From positions 1-15,825 of the forward strand of contig JACQUI010000347.1 of NCBI GenBank assembly GCA_016210395.1: 15,825 nucleotides of DNA, in the 5' to 3' direction. Shown piece after piece: positions 5,376 to 13,238 of this stretch (positions within the stretch are counted from its first letter, which is position 1; each line of letters starts with the position of its first letter). The notes under the pieces were generated by a model. The model was not told the DNA's origin and did not search any database. It was given only the letters and a program-made list of their open reading frames with translations. Position numbers and translations under genes: made by a program. This DNA comes from Chloroflexota bacterium (GTDB lineage: Bacteria; Chloroflexota; Dehalococcoidia; Lucifugimonadales; JACPCL1).

Positions 5376-6502
5376 CATTGCCGCAGGCCCAGCTCCCTGA
5401 GCACTTGCTCCGTGTGCTGGCCCGGCTGGGGGCAGCCGCCCCGCACCGATCCCAGTGCGCCCCGCATCCACAGGGGCATCCCCATTTGAAGCGTTGGCCC
5501 CAGGAAGGCGTCCTCCAATGGCACAAAGGTCTGGTTGACCGCAAGCTGGGGATGCCGGAGATACTGGGCCCGGTCTTCCACCGGGGCGCAGGGGATGTCG
5601 TTGCCGATCAGCAGCGTCACCCAGTATTCCACGCTCTCTGCCGAAAAGATGGGTTCCACCACGTCCGCCAGCGCGTCGTAGTGCTCCACCGGTATGCCCC
5701 AGGGTGCATCCCTGTACCGCTCGTCCTCAGCCAGCTCGGGGCGCCCGAGGAGGATGCAGAGCTTGTTGAAGAACGTGTTGTTTCCGCAAGCCAGGAAGAA
5801 CCAGCCGTCCTTTGCCTTGAACAGGCGGTACACTGGGATGCCCACGCGGATGCCCTGGCGGCGGGGGCTGCCGCGCCCCCGGAGGTCCGGGCCGTAGACG
5901 AACTGGGCCGACTGCATGGCGATAGCGCCGTGAGCTAGGGACACCTCCACCTTCTGTCCCAGCCCGGAGTCCTCGCGCCACAGAAGCGCAGCGGACGCAG
6001 CCAGGCACAGCGTGAACGCCGCGCCGTACGCAGCCAGCGGCGCGTAGATGAAGGTGGGGCCATCGGGCGCGCCTTGGTCGGCCATGATGCCGAACTCCGC
6101 CGCCACCGTGTGCGCGTCGCCGGGGGCATACGCCAGAGGAGTGTTGGAAGGGTAGGGGGGCGCCGCGCAGTAGATGAGACGTGGGTTGAGCGGGTGCAGC
6201 GCCTGGTAGTGCAGGCCCAGCGCCTCAGCCTCCGAAGGCCCCCAGCTCTGCACCAGGATATCCGACCTGCCGGCCAGCCTAGCCACCATTTCTCTGTCCC
6301 GTGGCTGTCCCAGGTCCAGGGCCACCGACTCTTTCCCACGGTTCCACAGGTAGAAACGAGGGTCGGCGCGCTCCGGCGATCCCCCGGGCGGCTCCACCTT
6401 GATGACGCGGGCGCCCATGCAGGCCATGAGCATGCAGGCATACGGGCCGGCGATTTCGCCGGCCAGGTCCAGGACGGTGACGCCATCCAAAACCCCTGCC
6501 AT
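5375..6502 (-). CDS. Family III CoA-transferase (CaiB/BaiF type)
   Basis: Moves CoA between carboxylic acids through aspartyl-CoA intermediates; substrate unknown. ATG 6502 gives 375 residues, slightly short of the usual 390-410, with AAGGAG 9 nt upstream. The in-frame GTG at 6529 is rejected because it lies at the -10 box. Family features are VTVLDLAGEIAGPYACMLMACMGARVIKVEPP (8-39), NRGKESVALDL (54-64), DILVQSW (81-87) and LVYC-like LIYCAAP (109-115). Asp129 in APGDAH aligns with the position of the catalytic Asp of formyl-CoA transferase. Later blocks are SLAHGAIAMQ, FKAKDGWFFLACGN and GNDIPCAPVED. The region between CAAPP and D129 lacks the usual GFG motif, so it is a divergent member. Confidence 0.88.
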   Translation of the reverse strand: MAGVLDGVTVLDLAGEIAGPYACMLMACMGARVIKVEPPGGSPERADPRFYLWNRGKESVALDLGQPRDREMVARLAGRSDILVQSWGPSEAEALGLHYQALHPLNPRLIYCAAPPYPSNTPLAYAPGDAHTVAAEFGIMADQGAPDGPTFIYAPLAAYGAAFTLCLAASAALLWREDSGLGQKVEVSLAHGAIAMQSAQFVYGPDLRGRGSPRRQGIRVGIPVYRLFKAKDGWFFLACGNNTFFNKLCILLGRPELAEDERYRDAPWGIPVEHYDALADVVEPIFSAESVEYWVTLLIGNDIPCAPVEDRAQYLRHPQLAVNQTFVPLEDAFLGPTLQMGMPLWMRGALGSVRGGCPQPGQHTEQVLRELGLRQ

Positions 6503-6529
6503 CGGGCTGTTCTCCTTCGGCTTGGGCAC

Positions 6530-6558
6530 AGTATAGCGGCGCGTCTGATCGGGGTCTA
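6530..6558 (-). promoter_or_regulatory. Promoter of the CoA-transferase gene
   Basis: On the minus strand TAGACC (6558-6553), 17-bp spacer, TATACT (6535-6530). The predicted start near 6523 fits translation from ATG 6502. Confidence 0.5.
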
Positions 6559-6572
6559 CGGCGTAGCTGCTA

Positions 6573-6581
6573 TGCTATACT
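6573..6581 (+). promoter_or_regulatory. Extended -10 promoter of the mntA-hepT pair
   Basis: TGCTATACT: TATACT at 6576-6581 with the TGn extension at 6573-6575. The -35 is weak. It faces away from the CoA-transferase promoter, whose -35 lies only 15 bp to the left. Confidence 0.45.
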
Positions 6582-6641
6582 TGCCTTACGTGAAGGCTGG
6601 CCTTGCAAAGCAGTGCGAGGTAGCAGCCAGGGGAGGCTCGC

Positions 6642-6932
6642 ATGGAGTTGGCGCAGGTCAAGACTATCCTCGCAGCCCATCAGTGTGAGCTGCGCGCTAT
6701 GGGCGTCAAGTCCCTGGCCGTGTTCGGCTCGGTGGCGCGCGGTGAGGCCCGCCCCGACAGCGATGTGGACCTGCTGGTGGAGCTAAGCCGTCCCATGGGG
6801 CTTATTGGCTATATTGGCATTCAGCAATACATCGCCGATCTGTTGGGTGGTGAGATAGATCTTGTGATGCGCGATGCGGTTATTGAGGAACTGCGCGAAA
6901 ACATCTTTCGAGAAGCCGTCAATGTCCTCTGA
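6642..6932 (+). CDS. mntA: MntA-type minimal nucleotidyltransferase, antitoxin of a HepT-MntA pair
   Basis: The product has 96 residues; GGGGAGG lies 5 nt before the ATG. The nucleotidyltransferase active site is clear: Gly29-Ser30, then Asp41 and Asp43 (GSx10DxD), with Asp73 (EIDLV) as third acidic residue. In characterised type VII toxin-antitoxin systems this protein transfers AMP to a tyrosine beside the HEPN active site and so switches the toxin off. The last 11 nt overlap the start of hepT, indicating translational coupling. Confidence 0.9.
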   Translation: MELAQVKTILAAHQCELRAMGVKSLAVFGSVARGEARPDSDVDLLVELSRPMGLIGYIGIQQYIADLLGGEIDLVMRDAVIEELRENIFREAVNVL

Positions 6933-7281
6933 GCCGCGTCAGTGGCTGTTCCGCATCCGCCATATCATCAACGCCATTCAGCAGGTTCAGCACTTTACGT
7001 CTGGAGCAACCTATGACGAGTTCGCAGCCAACGCCATGATGGTTGCAGCCGTTGCACGGTACATCGAGATCGTTGGCGAAGCGTCACGATACGTTCCTAA
7101 TGAACTTGTGAATCGCGATTCCAGTATCCCCTGGCGTAAGATGCGCGCCATGCGCAACGTCCTCATACACGAATACGAGCGAGTGAACTTGCAGATTCTC
7201 TGGTCTACCGCTACGGAAGACCTTCCTGCGCTTCTACCCAAACTCAAAGCTCTCTTGGAAGGCGAAGAAGCCTCTCCATAG
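6922..7281 (+). CDS. hepT: HepT-like HEPN toxin (DUF86 family)
   Basis: The product has 119 residues; ATG 6922 lies inside the end of mntA. It is an all-helical HEPN protein with the RNase motif Arg78-x4-His83-x-Tyr85 (RNVLIHEY). That is the RX4HXY form in which the tyrosine is the AMPylation target of MntA. The preceding helix (MMVAAVARYIEIVGEASRYVP) is typical of the family. HepT dimers cut RNA when free. An upstream ATG at 6874 is rejected because it would run deep into mntA. The pair sits just ahead of ligA, but nothing suggests a functional link. Confidence 0.9.
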   Translation: MSSEPRQWLFRIRHIINAIQQVQHFTSGATYDEFAANAMMVAAVARYIEIVGEASRYVPNELVNRDSSIPWRKMRAMRNVLIHEYERVNLQILWSTATEDLPALLPKLKALLEGEEASP

Positions 7282-7371
7282 CTGTCGCACTGGTACGTTG
7301 TGGTTGTTGTCTCTATCCTTTCTGCCAGGCCGAATACGCCTGGAGGTGACATCAGGCTCGCAGAATCTCCC

Positions 7372-9432
7372 ATGGTTGATTCAACAGTCCTTCAACGCCT
7401 GGAACAGCTCCGCAAGGAGCTTCACTACCACAACTACCGCTACCACGTCCTGGACTCGCCGGTCATCAGCGACGCCCAGTACGATGCGCTCATGCGGGAG
7501 CTGCGGGAGATGGAGGCGCGTCACCCTGAGGTGGTGACGCCTGACTCCCCAACCCAGCGCGTCGGCGCGGCCCCTGCCGAGGGCTTTGCCGAGGTGGAGC
7601 ACCCTGTCCCGCTGCTGAGCCTGGCCAACGTCTTCAACGACGAGGAGCTTCTGGCCTGGTACCGCCGCGTCCAGCAGCTTCTGGGTGTAAACACCTTCAA
7701 CTTGGTGTGTGAGCTCAAGATTGACGGCCTGGCCGTGGCGCTGACCTATGAAAACGGTCGCTTCTTTCGGGGCGCTACCAGGGGCGACGGCGTCCGTGGT
7801 GAGGACGTCACTCCTAATCTCAGAACAGTCCGAGGTGTTCCGCTTGATGTCACGGCGTTTACGGAAACCCCATCAGGCAACCCAATTCACCGAATTCCTG
7901 CGAGGTTTGAAGTACGGGGCGAAATCTACTTCCCTAAGTCTGGCTTCCAGAAGCTGAATGAGGAGCGCATTGCCGCTGGCGAGCCGCCCTATGCCAACCC
8001 AAGGAACACGGCGGCGGGCTCCTTGCGCCAGCTTGATTCTCGTGTCACAGCTTCCCGACCCCTAGGCCTTTTTGTGTACTCCTTAGGATACGTTGAAGGT
8101 GGTGGCTTTCCAGACACCCAGTGGGGTTTTCTCCACCACTTACGGGAGCTTGGTTTCCCAGTCAACGTGGGGAGGTCGTTGTGCAGTACGCCCGACGAAG
8201 TGAGGTCGTATTTTCAGCGATGGACGGCTGATAAAGAAGGCCTGGACTACGGCGTGGATGGCATCGTCGTCAAGGTGGACCGGTTCGACTACCAGCAGCA
8301 CCTGGGAGTCGTGGGCCGCGAGCCGCGCTGGGCGGTTGCGTACAAGTTCCCGGCGACGCAGCAGGTGACTCGTCTTATCAACATCGGCATCAACGTGGGC
8401 CGCACCGGGACGCTTAACCCCTACGCCATCCTGGAGCCGGTGAACGTGGCCGGCGCAACGGTCAAGATGGCGACCCTCCACAACGAGGACGACATCCGCC
8501 GCAAGGACCTGCGCATCGGCGACTGGGTCGTCGTTGAGCGGGCAGGGGAGGTCATTCCCCAGGTGGTCGCCCCTGTCGTCTCGAGGCGCACCGGCGAGGA
8601 GCGGGAGTTCCGCATGCCGGACCGGTGCCCCGCCTGCGGGCAACCGGTGGAGCGCCCGCCGGGCGAGGCGATGACCTACTGCGTGAACACTGCGTGCCCC
8701 GCCCAGTTCGCCCGCCTGCTGATGCACTTCGTGAGCAAGGGGGCGATGGACGTGGAGGGCATGGGCGAGAAGCTGGCGCTGGCGCTGATTGACGCGGGTC
8801 TGGTGAAGGATGTGGCGGACGTCTACTCCCTTACCAGAGAGCAGGTCCTGACCCTGGAGCGCATGGGAGAGAAGAGCGCCGACAACCTTATGAACGCCAT
8901 TGCCGCCGGCAAGTCCCGGCCCCTGGCCAACGTCCTGCTCGCCCTGGGGATTCGCCACGTGGGATACGAGACGGCCGCTGCCCTCGCACGGCATTTTGGA
9001 AGCCTGTACAAGATACGGGACGCCACCGAGGAAGAGCTGGGAGAGATACCGGGCATCGGCCCCAAGATTGCGGAAAGCATCGTCTCCCACTTCAAGCAGG
9101 AGGGCAACCGCAGGGTCTTGGACAAGCTGGCGCAAGCGGGAGTGCGCATGGTCGAGGAGGCTGCCCCCAAGGACACGAGGTCCCTGCCGCTGGCAGGCAT
9201 GCAGCTTGTGGTCACAGGCCGCCTCAGCAGCATGAGCCGCTCCCAGGCTGAGGACCGCATCAAGGAGCTGGGCGGCTCGGCGGGCAGCAGCGTCACCAAG
9301 AAAACGGCGTACCTCGTCGTGGGGGAAGACCCCGGATCAAAGCTCGACCAGGCCGAGAAGCTGGGAGTCCCCACGCTCAACGAGGAGCAGTTCCTGAAGC
9401 TGCTGGAGAACGGCGTTGCGCCGGAGTCGTAG
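7372..9432 (+). CDS. ligA: NAD-dependent DNA ligase LigA
   Basis: Seals nicks in DNA during replication and repair using NAD+. The 686 residues are full length. Domain Ia (1-75) contains YHNYRYHVLD; the adenylation domain has catalytic Lys116 in ELKIDG, TRGDGVRGEDVT and GVDGIVVKVD (294-303); an OB fold follows (NVGRTGTLNP). The zinc finger uses Cys419, Cys422, Cys437 and Cys442. Helix-hairpin-helix motifs span about 455-580 and a BRCT domain 605-686. ATG 7372 fits the usual N-terminus but has no close ribosome site; GGAGGTGA lies further upstream, and GTG 7300 would add 24 atypical residues. Codons from about 7800 to 8240 are clearly more A/T-ending than in the rest. Confidence 0.97.
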   Translation: MVDSTVLQRLEQLRKELHYHNYRYHVLDSPVISDAQYDALMRELREMEARHPEVVTPDSPTQRVGAAPAEGFAEVEHPVPLLSLANVFNDEELLAWYRRVQQLLGVNTFNLVCELKIDGLAVALTYENGRFFRGATRGDGVRGEDVTPNLRTVRGVPLDVTAFTETPSGNPIHRIPARFEVRGEIYFPKSGFQKLNEERIAAGEPPYANPRNTAAGSLRQLDSRVTASRPLGLFVYSLGYVEGGGFPDTQWGFLHHLRELGFPVNVGRSLCSTPDEVRSYFQRWTADKEGLDYGVDGIVVKVDRFDYQQHLGVVGREPRWAVAYKFPATQQVTRLINIGINVGRTGTLNPYAILEPVNVAGATVKMATLHNEDDIRRKDLRIGDWVVVERAGEVIPQVVAPVVSRRTGEEREFRMPDRCPACGQPVERPPGEAMTYCVNTACPAQFARLLMHFVSKGAMDVEGMGEKLALALIDAGLVKDVADVYSLTREQVLTLERMGEKSADNLMNAIAAGKSRPLANVLLALGIRHVGYETAAALARHFGSLYKIRDATEEELGEIPGIGPKIAESIVSHFKQEGNRRVLDKLAQAGVRMVEEAAPKDTRSLPLAGMQLVVTGRLSSMSRSQAEDRIKELGGSAGSSVTKKTAYLVVGEDPGSKLDQAEKLGVPTLNEEQFLKLLENGVAPES

Positions 9433-9456
9433 CACTTCCAGAGGAGACTTGCTTTT

Positions 9457-10041
9457 GTGATGATGATCATCATGGGCCTGGGCAATCCAGGCGAGAAATA
9501 CGCCGACACCCGTCACAACGCCGGCTTCCAGTGCGTGGACGCCCTGACGAAGAAATACGGCATCGCGGTCAACGACCGCCGCGCAGAAGTCGTATGCGGC
9601 CAGGGGCGGATCGAAGGGGAGCAAGTGGTGCTGGCAAAGCCCCGCACCTACATGAATCGGAGCGGCCAGGCGGCCACGTACCTCCTCGCCCGCTTTCAGC
9701 AACTGCCTGATTCGTTGCTGGTGGTGTACGATGATATGGATTTGCCCCTGGGCAAGATACGCCTGCGTTCCAACGGCAGCGCCGGCGGGCACAACGGCAT
9801 CAAGTCCATCATCGCGGAGCTGGGCGTGCAGGAGTTTCCCAGGCTGCGCATCGGCATAGGTCGGCCCGAAGGCGACGACGCCATCAACCACGTCCTGGGC
9901 GGCTTTTCCGGTCAGGATGCCAGACTCATGGACAAGGCCATCCTCCTCGCCGTGGAAGCCATCGTCTGCACGCTCAAGGACGGCATCGGCGCCGCGATGA
10001 ACCGCTACAACAGCCAGGTGATAGCCCTTGATGAAGCATAG
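9457..10041 (+). CDS. pth: Peptidyl-tRNA hydrolase
   Basis: Releases tRNA from prematurely dropped peptidyl-tRNA, an essential recycling step in the cytoplasm. The product is 194 residues, normal for the family. The substrate and catalytic residues are all present: Asn10 (GLGNPG), His20 (TRHNAGF), Asn67 (KPRTYMNRSG), Asp92 (YDDMDLPLG) and Asn113 (GGHNGIKSI). GTG 9457 lies about 10 nt after GAGGAG; ATG 9460 is equally possible and changes only one residue. The gene follows ligA by 24 nt and its end overlaps the next gene, so the three may form one transcript. Confidence 0.97.
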   Translation: MMMIIMGLGNPGEKYADTRHNAGFQCVDALTKKYGIAVNDRRAEVVCGQGRIEGEQVVLAKPRTYMNRSGQAATYLLARFQQLPDSLLVVYDDMDLPLGKIRLRSNGSAGGHNGIKSIIAELGVQEFPRLRIGIGRPEGDDAINHVLGGFSGQDARLMDKAILLAVEAIVCTLKDGIGAAMNRYNSQVIALDEA

Positions 10042-12121
10042 GTTGGGCACGAAGGCGGCTTCCTCCCCCCTTGCGGGGGAGGACCGAGGTGGGGGGGGCG
10101 CCTCCTCGCAAGCACGTGTCATAGGGAACTGTCCGGCTGCGTTTCTGGCCGTTTTAGCGTTTCTGTTGGCTTGTACGCCTCAGCCTTTGTCCACGCCTCT
10201 GGCGTCGCCCACGCTCCCACCTAGCCCAACCGCCACCATCCAGGCGACGGCCACGCCCACGCCTTCGCCTACTTCGATTCCTACGCCCACGGCGACTGCC
10301 ACATCCACCGCCACGCCAACGGCAACGCCTGTCCCGCCATCCCCAACACCGACCCCTACGTTGCCGCTCGGCCCGTCCACAGACGCACCCCTGGAGCGTG
10401 ACCTCTACGATCTGACTGCCAGGCTTGTCCTGAAAGACGGCGGGCCGATTCCTCGCATCGTCAACCCTGAGCCGGTGTCCTATGCTTCGGGCCGCAAAGA
10501 CACCTTTCGCGTGACGGACATCTCCAATAGGACCGTGCACTCAGTGACGGCGACGTTGCACATCGTCACCCCCCACGCCTACTGGTACGTGGATGACGCC
10601 GTCCAGTTCACGCCCAGCGCCCTGGAGCGTGCTTCCAGCCGCTTTGAAGAGGTCATCTACCCCCGCGTGACTGCGGTCTTTGGCGCTGAGCTGTCGCCCG
10701 GGATTGATAACGATGTCCACATGACCATCCTGCACACGCCCTTGAACGGCGTCGCCGGCTACTTCTCCGGGGCGGATGAGTACCCTGTGCTCGTCCACCC
10801 TCAGAGCAACCAGCGGGATATGTTCTACCTGGATGTCGCCGGGCTGCCCATCGGTTCCGAAAGCTACCTCGGCACGCTGGCGCACGAGTTCACCCACGCA
10901 GTCCAGTTCCGGGCCGACGCAGCCGAGGCCGGCTGGGTCAACGAAGGCTTGGCGGAGTTTGGCAAACGGGTCGCGGGGTACACCCCCAGCTTCCAGGGCA
11001 TGTACCTCTTCAACCCTCCCGTGTCGCTGGTCAACTGGCCCCTGAGCCTGGGATCCACAGGCCCCTACTACGGCGCGGCCAGCCTCTTCATGGACTACCT
11101 TGCAGGCCAGTTCGGCGTCTCAGGTATGGGCGCTCTGATGGAGGAACAGGCCGACAGCCTGGAAGGGGTGACGCGCTACCTGGCGCAGGAAGGCGATGGA
11201 CGCACCCTCCGGCAGGTCTTCGCCGACTGGCTGGTGGCCAACTACCTTGACGACGCCGGTGGCGGGCCCTACGGCTATCCGGACGGGGTTGCCGGCGGCA
11301 TACAGTCCAGGCAATTGCGGGCGGGCGAGACTGTTTCAGACGCCGTGCCGCAGTACGCCGCTCGCTACTTCGGCTTGCCCACTTCTGACCAGGGGCTTCG
11401 CCTCACCTTTCGGGGCCGGCCCCAGACGCCGCTCATTCCAGCGCGTCCGCCCAGCGGGGAGCGCTGCTGGTGGGGCAACCAGGGCGACTCCATTGACGCC
11501 ATGCTGACGGGGCGATTCGCGCTGGAGCAAGGCAAGCCCGCAGCGCTGGAGTTCTCCATGTGGTATGAGATAGAGGAAGGCTGGGACTTCGCCTACGTGG
11601 AGGCCTCGACCGACGGCGGCAAGACGTGGGACATCCTGCCGGGACAGCACACGGTTGAGCAGGACGCGCTTCAGAACGCCTTTGGTCCCGGCTACACCGG
11701 CTCCAGCGGCGGCTGGCTCCAGGAACGCATAGACCTGAGCAGCTACTCCGGACAGACCATCTTCCTGCGTTTCGAATACGTCACCGACGACGCCATCCAC
11801 GGCATGGGCCTGTGCATTGATGACATCGCCGTCTCCGGCGCGGGATTCCAGGACGACGCCGAGTCAGCCGCTGGAGAATGGCAGGCCCAGGGGTTTGTGC
11901 GCGCGGCCCACCAGACGCCCCAGGAGTACCTGCTTCGCCTGGTGACTACGGACTCCCAGGGCGCCCGCGTCACCGACTTTCCTGTGGACGCAGAAGGCCG
12001 CGCCGTCGTGAGCGTGGACGCTACGGCGCAGGCAGGCGCGGCCGTCCTCATCGTCGCCGCCCTGAACGACCTCACCCAACAGCCGGCGAGCTTCACGCTG
12101 GAGATGGCCGCGCTGCCGTAG
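10031..12121 (+). CDS. Lipoprotein metallopeptidase with HExxH site and immune-inhibitor-A-like C-terminal region
   Basis: The product has 696 residues from ATG 10031, which overlaps the end of pth by 11 nt; AGGTGA is 9 nt upstream. After an odd 35-residue leader comes a lipoprotein signal (AAFLAVLAFLLAC, lipid Cys48), then a Pro/Thr linker (50-120) that would hold the rest away from the membrane. The catalytic site is HEFTH (285-289) with WVNEGLAEF behind it, Glu305 being the likely third zinc ligand, as in gluzincin peptidases. Residues about 455-600 (YVEASTDGGKTWDILPG, FLRFEYVTDD, GLCIDDIAV) resemble the beta-sandwich of immune inhibitor A/MAM-like proteins. Probably a surface-anchored protease; substrate unknown. 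The leader residues 11-24 are encoded by a REP-like palindrome. Confidence 0.8.
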   Translation: MKHRLGTKAASSPLAGEDRGGGGASSQARVIGNCPAAFLAVLAFLLACTPQPLSTPLASPTLPPSPTATIQATATPTPSPTSIPTPTATATSTATPTATPVPPSPTPTPTLPLGPSTDAPLERDLYDLTARLVLKDGGPIPRIVNPEPVSYASGRKDTFRVTDISNRTVHSVTATLHIVTPHAYWYVDDAVQFTPSALERASSRFEEVIYPRVTAVFGAELSPGIDNDVHMTILHTPLNGVAGYFSGADEYPVLVHPQSNQRDMFYLDVAGLPIGSESYLGTLAHEFTHAVQFRADAAEAGWVNEGLAEFGKRVAGYTPSFQGMYLFNPPVSLVNWPLSLGSTGPYYGAASLFMDYLAGQFGVSGMGALMEEQADSLEGVTRYLAQEGDGRTLRQVFADWLVANYLDDAGGGPYGYPDGVAGGIQSRQLRAGETVSDAVPQYAARYFGLPTSDQGLRLTFRGRPQTPLIPARPPSGERCWWGNQGDSIDAMLTGRFALEQGKPAALEFSMWYEIEEGWDFAYVEASTDGGKTWDILPGQHTVEQDALQNAFGPGYTGSSGGWLQERIDLSSYSGQTIFLRFEYVTDDAIHGMGLCIDDIAVSGAGFQDDAESAAGEWQAQGFVRAAHQTPQEYLLRLVTTDSQGARVTDFPVDAEGRAVVSVDATAQAGAAVLIVAALNDLTQQPASFTLEMAALP
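10062..10082. repeat. REP-like palindrome inside the lipoprotein reading frame
   Basis: CCTCCCCC (10062-10069) pairs with GGGGGAGG (10075-10082), followed by ACCGAGGTGGGGGGG. This is the same pattern as 3683-3720: CT-rich arm, short loop, AG-rich arm, G-rich tail. It is translated as PLAGEDRGGGG between the start codon and the signal peptide. Confidence 0.55.
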
Positions 12122-12169
12122 GGACGGACCGATGGTCCCCCTCCAGGGCGAGCGGGCTGATCACGAAGG

Positions 12170-13126
12170 CTATACCTGGCCAGGGGGCGTCGGCGTCGCC
12201 CCCCCAAAAGCAGGTGGGGTTGACGCATCAATCCCCGCGATCTCCTGGATGACTTCCCACAGAAGGTCATGCACGTCTTCAAGAGGCGGTAACCCAGGGA
12301 CCTCCACATGGGGCCCAGGACAGAAGTTGCGTGTCTGCGTAACAACTATTGTCTCTCCGCTCCGCCGCACGAACCGCAACTCCGCCAGTGGTCGGTCCCG
12401 TTCGCCAGTCCCACAGAATCGAACCCAGTCCGCAAGGACCGGCAAGTTATTCATCCTTCCAATCAGTCGGCGGAGTGTAGCGCTGTCCTCCGTCACTTTC
12501 TTGGCAAGAATGCTTTTGTCATCCTCCCTGGGGTAGTAGGCCAACTCCACACGCTCTACATCGTCTGGCACGATTTGAGACGGCAGGTGGTAGAAAGGCG
12601 CTTGATAGGTAACGAACAGCTCAAACAAAGGCCCGAAGTCAGGGCGCAGGGGGTAGTCAAGTACATGGACCTCCACTGCAACAGTAGGCTGATCAGGCAT
12701 GAAATAGGATGCCGCATACGTGGATGTGCCTTGGAACTTCCCAAAGCTCTCCCGGCTCTTGCGGTAGCCTTGAGCAGTTAGCTCTTTCTCGTACCACAGG
12801 ACTACGGCTTGCCCCGTGGCTGCGGCCCTGTACTGCGCCGATGCTGTTTGGAAACCGGGACACCTGGAGGTATCGCAATAGGCGAATTCCACCGGTTGGG
12901 AAAACCCAGACAGCGCCATTGAGCCAGTGGCTCCCGGGAACACTGGCAATGCGGCAAGCACCTGGCCCGGTATGAAGGCTGCGTTGCCTCCACCGGCCTC
13001 CGAGGTGACACCTGAGGCGTTTTCAGCCCCACTTGTTTCTCGTGCAGGCGATGGACCACTGCAACCCATCAGCAAGAACACGAAGGCCACGATCGGCAGA
13101 GTGGTGAGAGCTAGATATCTAGCCAC
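12170..13126 (-). CDS. Lipoprotein of unknown family
   Basis: I do not recognise this family. GTG 13126 is preferred: GGAGG (13140-13136) lies 9 nt upstream and the product then starts directly with a clean lipoprotein signal (MARYLALTTLPIVAFVFLLMGC, lipid Cys22), 318 residues. The ATG pair at 13150/13147 would add 8 residues and overlap the likely -10. The mature protein has a Ser/Gly/Ala-rich linker, then alternating strand-like segments, with cysteine groups YCDTSRC, RFCG and NFCPG that could form disulfides, and a Pro/Thr tail. The segment LWYEKELTAQGYRKSRESFG resembles small alpha-beta domains of surface proteins in which a short helix precedes a strand. Its end faces the metallopeptidase gene 48 nt away. 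Confidence 0.7.
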   Translation of the reverse strand: MARYLALTTLPIVAFVFLLMGCSGPSPARETSGAENASGVTSEAGGGNAAFIPGQVLAALPVFPGATGSMALSGFSQPVEFAYCDTSRCPGFQTASAQYRAAATGQAVVLWYEKELTAQGYRKSRESFGKFQGTSTYAASYFMPDQPTVAVEVHVLDYPLRPDFGPLFELFVTYQAPFYHLPSQIVPDDVERVELAYYPREDDKSILAKKVTEDSATLRRLIGRMNNLPVLADWVRFCGTGERDRPLAELRFVRRSGETIVVTQTRNFCPGPHVEVPGLPPLEDVHDLLWEVIQEIAGIDASTPPAFGGATPTPPGQV

Positions 13127-13145
13127 TTCCAATGACCTCCACACC

Positions 13146-13154
13146 ATCATACCA
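13146..13154 (-). promoter_or_regulatory. Possible extended -10 promoter of the lipoprotein gene
   Basis: The minus strand reads TGGTATGAT (13154-13146), a TGn plus TATGAT. The predicted start near 13139 would place the GGAGG ribosome site almost at the 5' end, so the leader would be very short. No -35 is seen. Confidence 0.3.
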
Positions 13155-13238
13155 TTTGGCTAGTAACAATAGCTCGGGCAGGCACAAGCTCACGCTGTTG
13201 GCAATTCGTCAAACTTGAGTCCCCCACAGCTCCGTTGC

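Noticed and set aside
4032..5471. Long minus-strand open frame opposite the PDZ gene
   Set aside because: It is the antisense shadow of a well-supported gene with signal peptide and PDZ domain, crosses the terminator, and lacks its own ribosome site and protein family features.
8140..9509. Long minus-strand frames opposite ligA
   Set aside because: These are shadows of the GC-rich codon pattern of ligA, whose domains and catalytic residues are complete.
12183..12203. GC hairpin at the end of the minus-strand lipoprotein gene as a terminator
   Set aside because: GGGGGCG and CGCCCCC can pair, but the stem lies inside the coding end (GGATPTPP) and no T-tract follows in either direction.
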